A stretch of 64,000 bases of DNA from an uncultured Lachnospiraceae bacterium (GTDB lineage Bacteria; Bacillota; Clostridia; Lachnospirales; Lachnospiraceae), in assembly GCA_934351255.1 (NCBI GenBank), contig CAKRJH010000003.1:1-64000 (forward strand), read 5' to 3'. Below, piece after piece: positions 45,382 to 54,322 of the stretch. The notes below the pieces were generated by a model that made no database searches, was not told the DNA's origin, and saw nothing but the letters and a program-made list of their open reading frames with translations. Positions within the stretch are counted from its first letter, which is position 1. Each line of letters begins with the position of its first letter. The position numbers and the translations under genes are program-made.

Positions 45382-45424
45382 CAACAGTTTCCATTCTCCT
45401 CCCCTGTCAGCTTCCGGAACAGTC

Positions 45425-46114
45425 CTATTCTCCCAACCGTGCAATAAACTCCCTCACGATCTCAATTCCGATCTTCGCCGCCTCGCTGGCAAACTGCGCA
45501 TAATCCATCGCGCCGCCCTCTCCGTCGGAAATCGTGCGAAGTACTGCAAACGGAACATGGTTCATATGGCAGACATGCCCGATACTTCCACCCTCCATCT
45601 CAGCCGCGATCGCATCAAACCGCTGGTGGATCTTCTCCTTCTGCGCCTCCGTCTGCATAAACAGATCTCCCGTGGCGATCGTACCCACCTGATAATGGAT
45701 GCCTTTCTCACGGACGACTTCCTCCAGCAAACCGGTCATCTTCTCATCACTCGGAATATAGATCTGATTGATTCCGGAGAGCAGTCCGATCTCATCGCCG
45801 AGGGCAGAGGTATTCATATCATGCTGCACCACCCGGCTGGCGATCGCCGCATCCATGACACCAAGTTCCCGGCACAGCGTTCCCGCAACTCCGATATTAA
45901 TGACCATATCGACCTGATAATGCAGGATCATAGCCTCAGTACAGATGGCGGCAAACACCTTGCCGACGCCCGATACCGCGGCCACCACCTCTACTCCGTA
46001 GAGTGTTCCCGTGACAAAATTCACGCTGCTGATTTCTTCCGTCTTGCTGTGTTCCAAAGACTCTTTGAGATGATCGATCTCTATCTGCATCGCACCGATA
46101 ACACCAATTTTCAT
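45425..46114 (-). CDS. mtnN: 5'-methylthioadenosine/S-adenosylhomocysteine nucleosidase
   Basis: It cleaves S-adenosylhomocysteine and methylthioadenosine to release adenine; the S-ribosylhomocysteine goes to LuxS. The 229-aa protein has start MKIGVIGAMQIEI, purine site VNIGVAGTL and catalytic region EMEGGSIGHVC, with TISDGEG. The start at 46114 is the canonical one, though an ATG at 46126 is in frame. It follows luxS by 23 bases. Confidence 0.94.
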   Translation of the reverse strand: MKIGVIGAMQIEIDHLKESLEHSKTEEISSVNFVTGTLYGVEVVAAVSGVGKVFAAICTEAMILHYQVDMVINIGVAGTLCRELGVMDAAIASRVVQHDMNTSALGDEIGLLSGINQIYIPSDEKMTGLLEEVVREKGIHYQVGTIATGDLFMQTEAQKEKIHQRFDAIAAEMEGGSIGHVCHMNHVPFAVLRTISDGEGGAMDYAQFASEAAKIGIEIVREFIARLGE

Positions 46115-46137
46115 CGTATTGTCCATTCCCTTCTTCT

Positions 46138-46599
46138 TTATTTGACCGGATACGTAAATTCCAGGTTCGTCTGTTTTTCCAGAACATCCAGATAGAAGCG
46201 GCATTCTTCTTTGGCAGTCTGCAGATCCAGATTCTCATAATGTCCACACTCTGCTGCCGATGCACCAAACACCTCTCCCTCATGGGCAATGATCTTTCTG
46301 AGAACCTCTTTGGTCTCCTCAAACACCTGAACCGGATCAATGTCACGAACCAGGAGATAAAAACCGGTCTGGCATCCCATCGGTCCAAAATAGATCACCG
46401 AATCCGCAATCTCGGAATTGCGGATATATGTCGCAAACATATGCTCTACCGAATGCATGTCGGCATTGCTCATATAGTCCCCTCGGTTTGGTCTTCTGGT
46501 ACGAAGGTCATATGTCGTGATATCCCCATCCTTTCGGGAGATATAAAATCCCGGTACCAGTACGTCATGATCTATGGTAAAACTTGTAATCTTCTCCAT
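46138..46599 (-). CDS. luxS: S-ribosylhomocysteine lyase (AI-2 synthase)
   Basis: It splits S-ribosylhomocysteine into homocysteine and DPD, precursor of AI-2. The 153-aa protein binds Fe/Zn through HSVEH (HxxEH) and the Cys in ECGHYENLD; catalytic Cys lies in GPMGCQTGFY. The start at 46599 (MEKITSF) is six bases after GGAG. It has its own promoter. Confidence 0.96.
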   Translation of the reverse strand: MEKITSFTIDHDVLVPGFYISRKDGDITTYDLRTRRPNRGDYMSNADMHSVEHMFATYIRNSEIADSVIYFGPMGCQTGFYLLVRDIDPVQVFEETKEVLRKIIAHEGEVFGASAAECGHYENLDLQTAKEECRFYLDVLEKQTNLEFTYPVK

Positions 46600-46614
46600 C
46601 ATATTCTCCAATCC

Positions 46615-46683
46615 GGAGCATGTTTGCTCCTGTTGTTATGTCATTTGCTCTATTATTATACTTCACTGCGGATCACAGTGCAA
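46615..46683 (-). promoter_or_regulatory. luxS promoter and leader hairpin
   Basis: Minus strand -35 TTGCAC (46678-46683), 17-base spacer, -10 TATAAT (46655-46660). A 6-bp hairpin (46615-46620 with 46625-46630) lies right before the ribosome site and may tune translation. Confidence 0.8.
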
Positions 46684-46689
46684 CCGATG

Positions 46690-46795
46690 CACAGTCTATA
46701 CGAAGCGTTCTCTCACAATCTACATGAGGTGTTCCCCTTCAGTCTGCATGAAACAAGATTTCTCTCCAGACTATGCGAGTCGTCTCCTGCGGTAG
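46690..46795. repeat. Four degenerate short repeats at the end of the MATE gene
   Basis: Four imperfect units of about 24-27 bases (about CAGTCTATACGAAG..., CAATCTACATGAGG..., CAGTCTGCATGAAA..., CAGACTATGCGAGT...) run in tandem; the last covers the MATE stop at 46771. Confidence 0.45.
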
Positions 46796-48099
46796 ATCAG
46801 GATCGCTGCCACCGCCGTGATAAACTCCGTCACCGGAAGTGCCGCGAAGACTCCATTCGCTCCCCAGACCCGCGAAAGCAGCATCGCCGCCGGTATGATC
46901 ACCACCAGATACCGCAGCAGGGAGATCATCAGGGAAGACCCACCGGCCCCCAGAGCTTCCAGTACGCCACAGCAGGTCACGGATACCGCCGACACGATAA
47001 AGCCCACGCAGATGATATGCAGAGCCGTGACACCGATCGCGATCGTATCTGCCTTTGAAGTAAACAGGCCGATCAATCCTCCCGGGATCGTCAGACACAG
47101 GATCACTCCGACCACCATCACACCCATGGTCAGATACAGTGTCGTCCGGAAAATTTCCTGCACTCTGCGATGTTCCCCGGCACCATAGTTGAAGCTGACC
47201 AGCGGACGGATCCCCTGGATAATGCCATTGGCAGTCAGGTAGATAAAGGTCTGCAGCTTGTAATAGGCTCCCAGCACCAGAATATATTTGTCCGAAAACG
47301 GAGCCAGGATCCCGTTGAGTGCCGAGATCAGAAAGGACGGAAGTGCCATGTTCAGAGTCGCCGGAATTCCTACGGAATACACCCCGGCTACCAGTTTTCC
47401 CTGAGGCTTCAGATTCGCTGCGGTAAAGCGGATCGGCAGAGGCCGAAGGATGGCAAATGCCACATAGGATAACAGACAGATGCTCTGACCGATTCCTGTC
47501 GCATAGGCTGCCCCGGCCATCCCCATCTCCGGAAACGGTCCGATTCCGAAGATCATCAGCGGATCCAGCACAATATTGGTCACAAATCCCAGGATCATGC
47601 TGATCATGGATACTTTCATCCTGCCCACCGCCTGAAAGATCTTTTCCATGGAAATCTGCAGCATGATCACCACGGAGAATAAAAAGGCACGGTTGGCATA
47701 TTCCAGTCCCATGGACAGAATCTGTGGATTGTCTGTATACATCTTCAAAAATGCCGGCATACCAAGCAGACATACCGCCATCAATACCAGTCCATGCAAC
47801 ACGGACAATAACAGTCCCGACGCTGCGATCCGGTCAGCCGGTTCATTTTTCCCGGCTCCCAGATAGTAGGCAATCTTGGCATTGAGCCCCACACCAAATC
47901 CCACGCCGATCGCGGTCATCAGATTCTGGACCGGATAGACAAGCGACAGCGCCGTCATGGCATTCTCATTGATATTGGCGACAAAATAGCTGTCCACAAT
48001 ATTGTACATGGAATTGACCGCCATCGAGACCACCATGGGAAGTGACATGGAGATCACCAGCGGCAGGATCTTTTTCTCTTTCATAAAATTCTGATTCAC
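46771..48099 (-). CDS. MATE-family multidrug efflux transporter
   Basis: This exporter (442 aa, 12 helices) is driven by Na+ or H+ and belongs to the MATE/DinF group. I take GTG at 48099 as start, seven bases after GAGAGGA; ATG at 48084 (MKEKKILP) is an alternative. The next upstream ATG has no ribosome site. It follows the histidine kinase, so this system may control it. Confidence 0.88.
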   Translation of the reverse strand: MNQNFMKEKKILPLVISMSLPMVVSMAVNSMYNIVDSYFVANINENAMTALSLVYPVQNLMTAIGVGFGVGLNAKIAYYLGAGKNEPADRIAASGLLLSVLHGLVLMAVCLLGMPAFLKMYTDNPQILSMGLEYANRAFLFSVVIMLQISMEKIFQAVGRMKVSMISMILGFVTNIVLDPLMIFGIGPFPEMGMAGAAYATGIGQSICLLSYVAFAILRPLPIRFTAANLKPQGKLVAGVYSVGIPATLNMALPSFLISALNGILAPFSDKYILVLGAYYKLQTFIYLTANGIIQGIRPLVSFNYGAGEHRRVQEIFRTTLYLTMGVMVVGVILCLTIPGGLIGLFTSKADTIAIGVTALHIICVGFIVSAVSVTCCGVLEALGAGGSSLMISLLRYLVVIIPAAMLLSRVWGANGVFAALPVTEFITAVAAILIYRRRRLA

Positions 48100-48130
48100 A
48101 ATCAGTTCCTCTCTTATCTTTCGCATGATA

Positions 48131-49666
48131 TCAGGATTTTCTGCGATCCAGTTCAAACCAGAACAGCACACCATCCTCCTGATTGCAGACACCACACTGC
48201 TGGTTCATGGATTCCACAATGGCCTTGACGATCGACAGACCGATACCGCTTCCTCCATATTCTCTGGTGCGCGCCTTATCCACCTTATAAAACTTGATCC
48301 AGATCTTGTCCAGTTCCTCCTCGGGGATCTGTTTGCCGGTGTTAAAGACATTGACACGGACCACCTCATCCCGGTACTCCAGCCAGGTTCGGATCTGCAT
48401 CTCTCCCTCCACATGATTGATCGCATTGCTGATGTAATTGGTAATAACCTCTTCCACCATATACTCATCCGCCCAGACGTAGCACGACGTCTCATCAAGC
48501 GGTGTCAGTGTGGCTCCCTTTTGTTTTGCCAGAATGTCCGCGGATGCGATCACGGAATTGATCACCTGAACCAGATCAAACCGCTCAAAATTCAGCAGAT
48601 CATTGCCAAATTCAATCTGATTCAATGTGATCAGTTTTTTTACCATCTTATTCATCTTGGACGCCTCATCCATGATGACCTCACAGTAAAAAGCACGGCT
48701 CTCCGGATCGTCATTGACATTGTCATACAATCCCTCGGCATATCCCTGGATCAATGCGATCGGCGTCTTGAGTTCATGGGAAACATTGGACAAAAAGTCC
48801 TTGCGCATCTCATCGATCTGCGTCTTTTTCTCAATGTCCCTCTGCAGGGCATTGTTGGCTGTCTTGAGTTCCTCGATCGTCCCCTCGAGCTGTTCCGACA
48901 ACTGGTTCAGGCTGTGACCGAGCTGCCCGATCTCATCTTCCGTGTCCACCGGATATTTGGCCTCGAAATCCAACTGCGCCATCTGTCTGGCAATGCCGGT
49001 CATCAACACGATCGGTCTGGTAAAGAAATTGCTGATAAAGATCAATGTGATCATTCCCAGAACCGCCACAGCCAGTCCCACATAGACCAGAAAACGATTG
49101 GAAACCCGCATGCTCTCACGCATGCTCTGATAGTTCGTCCGCAGATAAATATATTCTCCGGTATCCGATTTGCCGAATAATTCCAGATAATAAGACCCGA
49201 TGCGGTCATCATAGGTGCGGTATATCTTGTAGCCCTTGCCGCTGCGGATCACGTCTTTGCCGGTCACCTTATAATCCTTGGACAGATCTGCCAGTACATA
49301 TTCAAAGGTCTTGTCCTTGACTGTGCTGAGTTTGGAATATTTGGCACTGCCAGAACTCGGATAATCAAATGTGTACACCATCTGACCATAAAAATAGCTG
49401 ACCCGGAACAGATAGACCTCCATCGACTGGTTGGCACCAAGCATCTCCAGCGTCAGCGTGCTGTCATCAGACAGTTTCCCTCCGTCTTCCTGATCGCCGT
49501 CGGACACTTCCTTGACACGGCTGTACACCGAAGCCAGGCTGCCCATCTTGCTGTGCTGTGAATACGTCGGAAACAAAAAGGCCATCGTGATCCAGGAACT
49601 CCCCAGCAGCACGACCATCACAATCGTAAATAAAAGTACCAGTTTGGCATTGATCGATTTCTTCAT
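48131..49666 (-). CDS. Membrane sensor histidine kinase
   Basis: This 511-aa kinase has a first membrane helix (about 8-30), an extracellular sensor region (about 31-192), second helix (about 193-212), HAMP (about 213-265) and a HisKA domain with phospho-His in SHELKTPIA (H297). The HATPase domain shows N-box NYISNAINH and GSGIGLSI. It pairs with the response regulator 24 bases upstream. The signal is unknown. Confidence 0.93.
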   Translation of the reverse strand: MKKSINAKLVLLFTIVMVVLLGSSWITMAFLFPTYSQHSKMGSLASVYSRVKEVSDGDQEDGGKLSDDSTLTLEMLGANQSMEVYLFRVSYFYGQMVYTFDYPSSGSAKYSKLSTVKDKTFEYVLADLSKDYKVTGKDVIRSGKGYKIYRTYDDRIGSYYLELFGKSDTGEYIYLRTNYQSMRESMRVSNRFLVYVGLAVAVLGMITLIFISNFFTRPIVLMTGIARQMAQLDFEAKYPVDTEDEIGQLGHSLNQLSEQLEGTIEELKTANNALQRDIEKKTQIDEMRKDFLSNVSHELKTPIALIQGYAEGLYDNVNDDPESRAFYCEVIMDEASKMNKMVKKLITLNQIEFGNDLLNFERFDLVQVINSVIASADILAKQKGATLTPLDETSCYVWADEYMVEEVITNYISNAINHVEGEMQIRTWLEYRDEVVRVNVFNTGKQIPEEELDKIWIKFYKVDKARTREYGGSGIGLSIVKAIVESMNQQCGVCNQEDGVLFWFELDRRKS

Positions 49667-49690
49667 ACTCTGTGTCGTCCTTCCCCTGAA

Positions 49691-50362
49691 TTACGGTTCA
49701 AACTTGTAGCCCATTCCCCAGATCGTCTTGATGCATGCGCCCTTTTCTCCCAGTTTGCTGCGCAGTTTCTTGACATGGGTATCAATGGTTCTGGCATCCC
49801 CGAAATAGTCGTAGTTCCACACATTATTCAGAATGCGTTCTCTGGAAAGGGCAATGCCCTGATTGCTGACAAAATAACTCAGCAGTTCAAATTCCTTAAA
49901 GCTCAGATCAATGACTTTGCCGTCGATCTTCACCTCATGGGCCGCCTGGTCGATCACTATTCCCGCGACCTCCTTCACCTCATCCTCCAGCACATTGGTC
50001 CGGCGCAGGATTGCCTCCACACGCGCCACCAGAATCTTCGGACTGAACGGTTTGGAGATATATTCATCCACGCCCAGCTCAAATCCCTGCAGTTCATCCT
50101 GCTCCTCTGATTTGGCCGTCAGCATGATGATCGGCACCTTGGAATACTGGCGGATCTCCCGGACCACCTGCCATCCATCCATCTTCGGCATCATGACATC
50201 CAGGATCAGAAGAGAAATATCTTTATGCTCATAGAACGTATCCACCGCTTCCTCTCCGTCAGCGGCCTCCATGACCTCAAAGCCTTTCTTGACCAGAAAG
50301 TCCCTGACCAGTTTTCTCATACGCGCTTCATCATCTACCACTAATATCTTTAATGCGTCCAT
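49691..50362 (-). CDS. OmpR-family response regulator
   Basis: This 223-aa regulator has an N-terminal receiver with acidic VVDDE, phospho-acceptor D55 in LILDVMMPKMDG and K in LTAKS, followed by an OmpR winged helix with the SFKEFELLSYF start and WNYDYFGDARTIDTHVKKLR recognition region. The start at 50362 follows AAGGAGG. The kinase follows in the same operon. Confidence 0.95.
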   Translation of the reverse strand: MDALKILVVDDEARMRKLVRDFLVKKGFEVMEAADGEEAVDTFYEHKDISLLILDVMMPKMDGWQVVREIRQYSKVPIIMLTAKSEEQDELQGFELGVDEYISKPFSPKILVARVEAILRRTNVLEDEVKEVAGIVIDQAAHEVKIDGKVIDLSFKEFELLSYFVSNQGIALSRERILNNVWNYDYFGDARTIDTHVKKLRSKLGEKGACIKTIWGMGYKFEP

Positions 50363-50478
50363 ATGCATCCTCCTTCCAGATGTTATCCAAACAGGATCAG
50401 TGAAATATAGAAAAGTCAATGATCTCTCATTGACTCAACTATACGTGATAATTATGAATTTCCTGTGTACACGAATTG

Positions 50479-51633
50479 CTACTTCGTAAACTTACAGTGC
50501 GCTGCCATCCAGTCCTGTGCCGCCACCACATAGGCATTTCTTGTGATCAGTCCGCTGTGGGACATCTTGAATCCCTCAAGTGACGCAAATCCATAGGACT
50601 TCATATACTGCTGCAGTGCCGCACGGTCATACTGCTGCTGTGTATAACTCAGTTCCTCGCGGTTCATCAGAGTTCTTCCTAACATATACTGTCCTGCGCG
50701 TTCTTCCAGCAGATCACCCAGATCACTCTCCCGGTAAGCCGCCTGATCTGCATAACCATGATTGTTGTAGAATGTCGCCAGATCGACACCTGCTGCCCTG
50801 GCCTCCTGCTCGTTATTGCCCAGAATATCCTCTGTCACAATGCTTCGAAGTTCATCCGGGATCTTCAGGATATCGCTCATCGCCACATAGACCTCAAAGG
50901 CTTCCTGCCCGCGGTTCTGCCACTTGGTTTTGGCCAGCTGCTTCTCCAGAGCCTCATCACACTTTGCCGTATTCTTGTACTCCGTGTACTGTTTTACGAA
51001 CGCATCATCGTAGGTCGGCATCGCCAGCAGATTGCCACAGATGTAATCGCCGGTAATCTGAATGACCGCACGCTTGCCGTCCAGTCTGTCATCTCCAGTA
51101 AAGCCCTCCGGAATATCGATGCTTACGCTCTGGGTCTCCCCGGTATTCTTCTTGATCAACTCCTGATCCGCGCCGGCAAAGACCTCTCCCTGCCCGATAT
51201 AGGCAAACTTGGAATCTCCGTACTCTTTGATCTCTTTGTCATCCACACTGACCGTATATGTGACGTGAACCTGCTGGTCTGCAAGGATCATCCCGGTATT
51301 CTGCTCGTAAGAAGCATACTTGCTGACCAGTTCCTCTCTGGCCTCCTCAAGATCCGCTTCGGTCACTGACATATCCAGTTCCACCTGGGCATAATCCGTC
51401 ATGCTGACACACTCGGAATAATCCAGATCCGGTTCCGGCGTATAGGTCACACCTCTGTCGTTACGATCCGAAGTATTTTGGGTATTGTCTGACTTGGATG
51501 TTCCATGATCCCAGAATCTGGTGGATGCCGCATATCCAATGATCAGCGCCACACATACCACCACGCCGATTGCCGCAATGATCCTGTTCTTCGTCCAGAT
51601 AAAATTCGTCCCCTGCTGGTTCTTGTCGTTCAT
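50479..51633 (-). CDS. Membrane-tethered trigger-factor-like protein
   Basis: This 384-aa protein has one N-terminal membrane helix (about 17-36), then a Ser/Asn spacer, and an outside domain with an FKBP-like insertion (about 115-190) and helical region resembling the C-terminal chaperone arms of trigger factor. The topology suggests an extracytoplasmic folding factor for secreted proteins, by analogy to PrsA, but peptidyl-prolyl activity is not shown. It sits between a HAD gene and the two-component system. Confidence 0.7.
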   Translation of the reverse strand: MNDKNQQGTNFIWTKNRIIAAIGVVVCVALIIGYAASTRFWDHGTSKSDNTQNTSDRNDRGVTYTPEPDLDYSECVSMTDYAQVELDMSVTEADLEEAREELVSKYASYEQNTGMILADQQVHVTYTVSVDDKEIKEYGDSKFAYIGQGEVFAGADQELIKKNTGETQSVSIDIPEGFTGDDRLDGKRAVIQITGDYICGNLLAMPTYDDAFVKQYTEYKNTAKCDEALEKQLAKTKWQNRGQEAFEVYVAMSDILKIPDELRSIVTEDILGNNEQEARAAGVDLATFYNNHGYADQAAYRESDLGDLLEERAGQYMLGRTLMNREELSYTQQQYDRAALQQYMKSYGFASLEGFKMSHSGLITRNAYVVAAQDWMAAHCKFTK

Positions 51634-51703
51634 AGTTTTCTTAACACTCCTGTCTGTTTACTAAATAATGTTCACTGATGATTATTTACTGAATTATTAA
51701 TAA

Positions 51704-52366
51704 TTACTGATTATTAATAAGAAAATCTCCGATCTGTTCCACGGTGTCCACGATGTAATCTGCACCGGCCTGTTCCAGTTCTCCCGCCGGGGCGAAACCG
51801 TACCGCACTGCCAGACACGGTATGCCAAACTGTCTGGCCCCGATCACATCGTGCCTGCGGTCTCCGACCATCAGCACCTGTGACAGATCCTCCTTCAGAC
51901 CAAACCGCTCCAGCACCGCTTCGATCACCAGCGCTTTCTGATCCCTGGTTCCATCCAGAAGACTTCCACATACGACCTCAAACTGATCCAGGATCCCGAA
52001 GTATTTCAAGATATCCCTGGTGAATGGTTCCGGCTTGGACGTAGCCACTGCCAGATGAAATCCATGCTCGCGCAGAAGCGTTAGAAGCTGTGGAATGCCT
52101 TCGTACATTTGATTTTCATACAATCCCACGCGGTGATACCTCTCACGGTATCTGACCACTGCCTTATCTGCAAGTTCCGGATCCATGCCGCAGACCTGCT
52201 CAAACCCTTCCTTGAGAGGCGGTCCGATAAAGGACATCAGCGTCTCTCTGGACGGAATCCTCTGTCCCAGTCCCTCCAGTGCATAGCGGACACAGTTTAG
52301 GATTCCTTCCTGGTTGTCTGACAGCGTGCCATCCAGGTCAAACATGATATATTTCCAATGCTTCAT
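51704..52366 (-). CDS. HAD-superfamily phosphatase, phosphoglycolate phosphatase like
   Basis: This 220-aa hydrolase has the HAD motif FDLDGTLSDN with the nucleophile Asp, motif II ATSKP, and motif III/IV GDRRHDVIGA. It has a helical cap. The start at 52366 follows GGAGG. The substrate is not fixed; phosphoglycolate or a pyrophosphate are typical. Its leader is unusually structured (52367-52560). Confidence 0.9.
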   Translation of the reverse strand: MKHWKYIMFDLDGTLSDNQEGILNCVRYALEGLGQRIPSRETLMSFIGPPLKEGFEQVCGMDPELADKAVVRYRERYHRVGLYENQMYEGIPQLLTLLREHGFHLAVATSKPEPFTRDILKYFGILDQFEVVCGSLLDGTRDQKALVIEAVLERFGLKEDLSQVLMVGDRRHDVIGARQFGIPCLAVRYGFAPAGELEQAGADYIVDTVEQIGDFLINNQ

Positions 52367-52560
52367 ATAAACCTCCATTTCGCAGACGCATAGCGTCGAT
52401 GGAACGCGAGCAAAATGTCAGATTTTGCTCTGCGATTAAGGCTACTTTGTGTCGTCTGCGGCACAAATAGCCCGTGCGAAAATACTGCATCAGCGGTATT
52501 TTCACACTAACCTTGTATCCCTTCCCCAGCCCTCAGACGTCGGGCCGCATCAATGTATCG
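52367..52560 (-). ncRNA. Highly structured leader of the HAD phosphatase gene
   Basis: Minus-strand RNA from a promoter at 52566-52594 folds into several perfect hairpins: about 12 bp with one wobble, (G)AAAATAC/GTATTTTC near 52474-52507; GGCTATTTGTG/CACAAA-TAGCC near 52442-52471; then a three-way junction TCGCA/TGCGA enclosing GAGCAAAAT/ATTTTGCTC and GACGC-tat-GCGTC. The junction ends a few bases from the ribosome site. It could be a regulatory RNA or an intergenic repeat; the class is not recognised. Confidence 0.5.
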
Positions 52561-52565
52561 CTTCT

Positions 52566-52594
52566 ATCATAAGGGATTTTCCAGGAGTATGCAA
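52566..52594 (-). promoter_or_regulatory. Promoter of the HAD gene leader
   Basis: Minus strand -35 TTGCAT (52589-52594), 17-base spacer, -10 TATGAT (52566-52571). Confidence 0.75.
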
Positions 52595-52683
52595 GTGATA
52601 CTCAGATCATTACTCTCTTGAGAAAATTTTTTCCTTTTTTTGTAAAAAAACATTGAAATCTTTAGATACGTATGCCATAATAA

Positions 52684-52729
52684 TTGAGTAAGTGTATAAT
52701 TGTATACAATTTTGTCGATGTATACTCAA
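52684..52729 (+). promoter_or_regulatory. gdhA upstream region: -10 and nested inverted repeats
   Basis: A TATAAT (52695-52700) lies about 55 bases before gdhA without a good -35. It overlaps palindrome GTATA-ATTG-TATAC and an outer pair TTGAGTA (52684-52690)/TACTCAA (52723-52729), which may form a regulatory site. The rest of 52595-52755 shows nothing else. Confidence 0.5.
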
Positions 52730-52755
52730 ATATTTAAGAAGGAGGTTTTTTAGCA

Positions 52756-54111
52756 ATGGCGTTAAAAAATCAGTATTTAATTGACTTACTGGAGACAGTA
52801 AAGAAGAGAAATGCCGGAGAACCAGAGTTCATCCAGGCTGTAACAGAAGTATTTGTATCTTTAGAGCCAGTCGTTGAAAAGAGACCGGACCTGGTAGAAG
52901 CAGGCGTTTTCGAGCGTATTGTTGAGCCAGAGCGTCAGATCATCTTCCGTGTACCTTGGGTTGATGACAACGGCAAGACACAGGTTAACCGTGGCTTCCG
53001 TATTCAGTTCAACTCCGCAATTGGACCTTACAAGGGTGGTATTCGTCTTCACCCATCAGTATACAGTGGTATCATCAAATTCTTAGGATTTGAGCAGATC
53101 TTCAAGAACAGCTTAACTACACTTCCTATGGGCGGTGGTAAAGGTGGTTCCGATTTCGATCCTAAGGGCAAGAGCGATGGAGAGGTTATGCGCTTCTGCC
53201 AGAGCTTTATGACAGAGCTTTGCAAGCACATCGGACCAGACTGTGACGTACCAGCCGGCGATATCGGAACCGGTGGACGTGAGATCGGTTATATGTTCGG
53301 ACAGTACAAGAGAATCCGCAATGAGTGGACAGGTGTTCTGACCGGTAAGGGACTTACCTATGGTGGTTCCCTGACACGTACAGAGGCAACAGGTTATGGT
53401 CTGTGCTACTTCACCAACGAGATGTTAAAGGCAAACGGCAAGAGCTTCGATGGTCAGACAGTTCTGATCTCCGGTTCCGGAAACGTTGCTATCTACGCTA
53501 CACAGAAGGCTACACAGTATGGAGCAAAGGTTGTTACCTTATCTGATTCCAACGGATGGATCTACGATCCAGAAGGAATCGAGCTTCCACTGGTTCAGCA
53601 GATCAAAGAGGTTGAGCGTGGACGTATCAAAGAGTATGTTGAGCGTACTTCTCATGCAAATGTTGAGTATCATGAGGGCAATCTGTGGGCTGGCTATGAC
53701 AAGAAAGCTGACATCGCTCTTCCATGTGCTACACAGAACGAGATCAACGGCGAAGCTGCCAAGAACCTGGCAAACGCCGGTGTCTATGCAGTAGCTGAGG
53801 GTGCAAACATGCCTTCTACCCCAGAAGCAATCGATGTATACTTCGACAACAACATGCTCTACGGACCAGCTAAGGCTGCAAATGCCGGCGGTGTTGCTAC
53901 ATCCGGTCTTGAGATGAGCCAGAACTCAGAGAGACTTTCCTGGACATTTGAGCAGGTTGATGAGAAGCTGCACCACATCATGATCGAGATCTTCAAGTCT
54001 TGTGATGAGGCTGCTAAGGAGTACGGCATGGAGGGTAACTACATGGCTGGTGCAAACATCGCAGGTTTCCTGAAAGTTGCAGATGCTATGAAGGCTCAGG
54101 GATGTGTTTAA
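52756..54111 (+). CDS. gdhA: NADP-specific glutamate dehydrogenase
   Basis: It aminates 2-oxoglutarate to glutamate. The 451-aa protein is the hexameric small type: PMGGGKGGSDFDPKG with active Lys, GTGGREIGYMFGQYKR, and the nucleotide loop SGSGNVA. Codon choice suggests high expression. AAGGAGG lies about ten bases before the ATG. Confidence 0.97.
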   Translation: MALKNQYLIDLLETVKKRNAGEPEFIQAVTEVFVSLEPVVEKRPDLVEAGVFERIVEPERQIIFRVPWVDDNGKTQVNRGFRIQFNSAIGPYKGGIRLHPSVYSGIIKFLGFEQIFKNSLTTLPMGGGKGGSDFDPKGKSDGEVMRFCQSFMTELCKHIGPDCDVPAGDIGTGGREIGYMFGQYKRIRNEWTGVLTGKGLTYGGSLTRTEATGYGLCYFTNEMLKANGKSFDGQTVLISGSGNVAIYATQKATQYGAKVVTLSDSNGWIYDPEGIELPLVQQIKEVERGRIKEYVERTSHANVEYHEGNLWAGYDKKADIALPCATQNEINGEAAKNLANAGVYAVAEGANMPSTPEAIDVYFDNNMLYGPAKAANAGGVATSGLEMSQNSERLSWTFEQVDEKLHHIMIEIFKSCDEAAKEYGMEGNYMAGANIAGFLKVADAMKAQGCV

Positions 54112-54193
54112 TCTAATCTTTGGATGTTCCCTTCAGGGATCATATAAATGACCTATGAGAATGACAGAATTGACCCACTAGAATGACAGAACG

Positions 54194-54229
54194 AAAAGAA
54201 GCGGTATCGCATGATACCGCTTCTTTTTT
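54194..54229. terminator. Terminator after gdhA
   Basis: A 12-bp stem (54197-54208 with 54213-54224) ends in a T-run on the plus strand, stopping gdhA. Two copies of AGAATGACAGAA precede it (54156-54190). Confidence 0.9.
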
Positions 54230-54261
54230 CATATGATAGATAAGTGCTGTAATGTAATGAG

Positions 54262-54292
54262 AAAAAGGGCAAAACGCTGGTTTTGCCCTTTT
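54262..54292. terminator. Terminator after the GH26-like gene
   Basis: A 9-bp stem (54267-54275 with 54280-54288) has T's on the minus side, ending the GH26-like gene. The bases just beyond each of the two terminators share CAT-TGATAGATA. Confidence 0.85.
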
Positions 54293-54322
54293 CATGTGAT
54301 AGATATAAAAACGCTCTCCGGA

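Noticed and set aside
45293..45420. Small minus-strand frame downstream of mtnN (LLKDLASFCK..., ERLVK)
   Set aside because: No ATG in frame and it coincides with the terminator stem at 45352-45381.
46739..47773. Long open frame antisense or out of frame to the MATE gene
   Set aside because: It lies within the MATE gene in another frame and shows low-complexity Gly/Ser/Arg content typical of a shadow.
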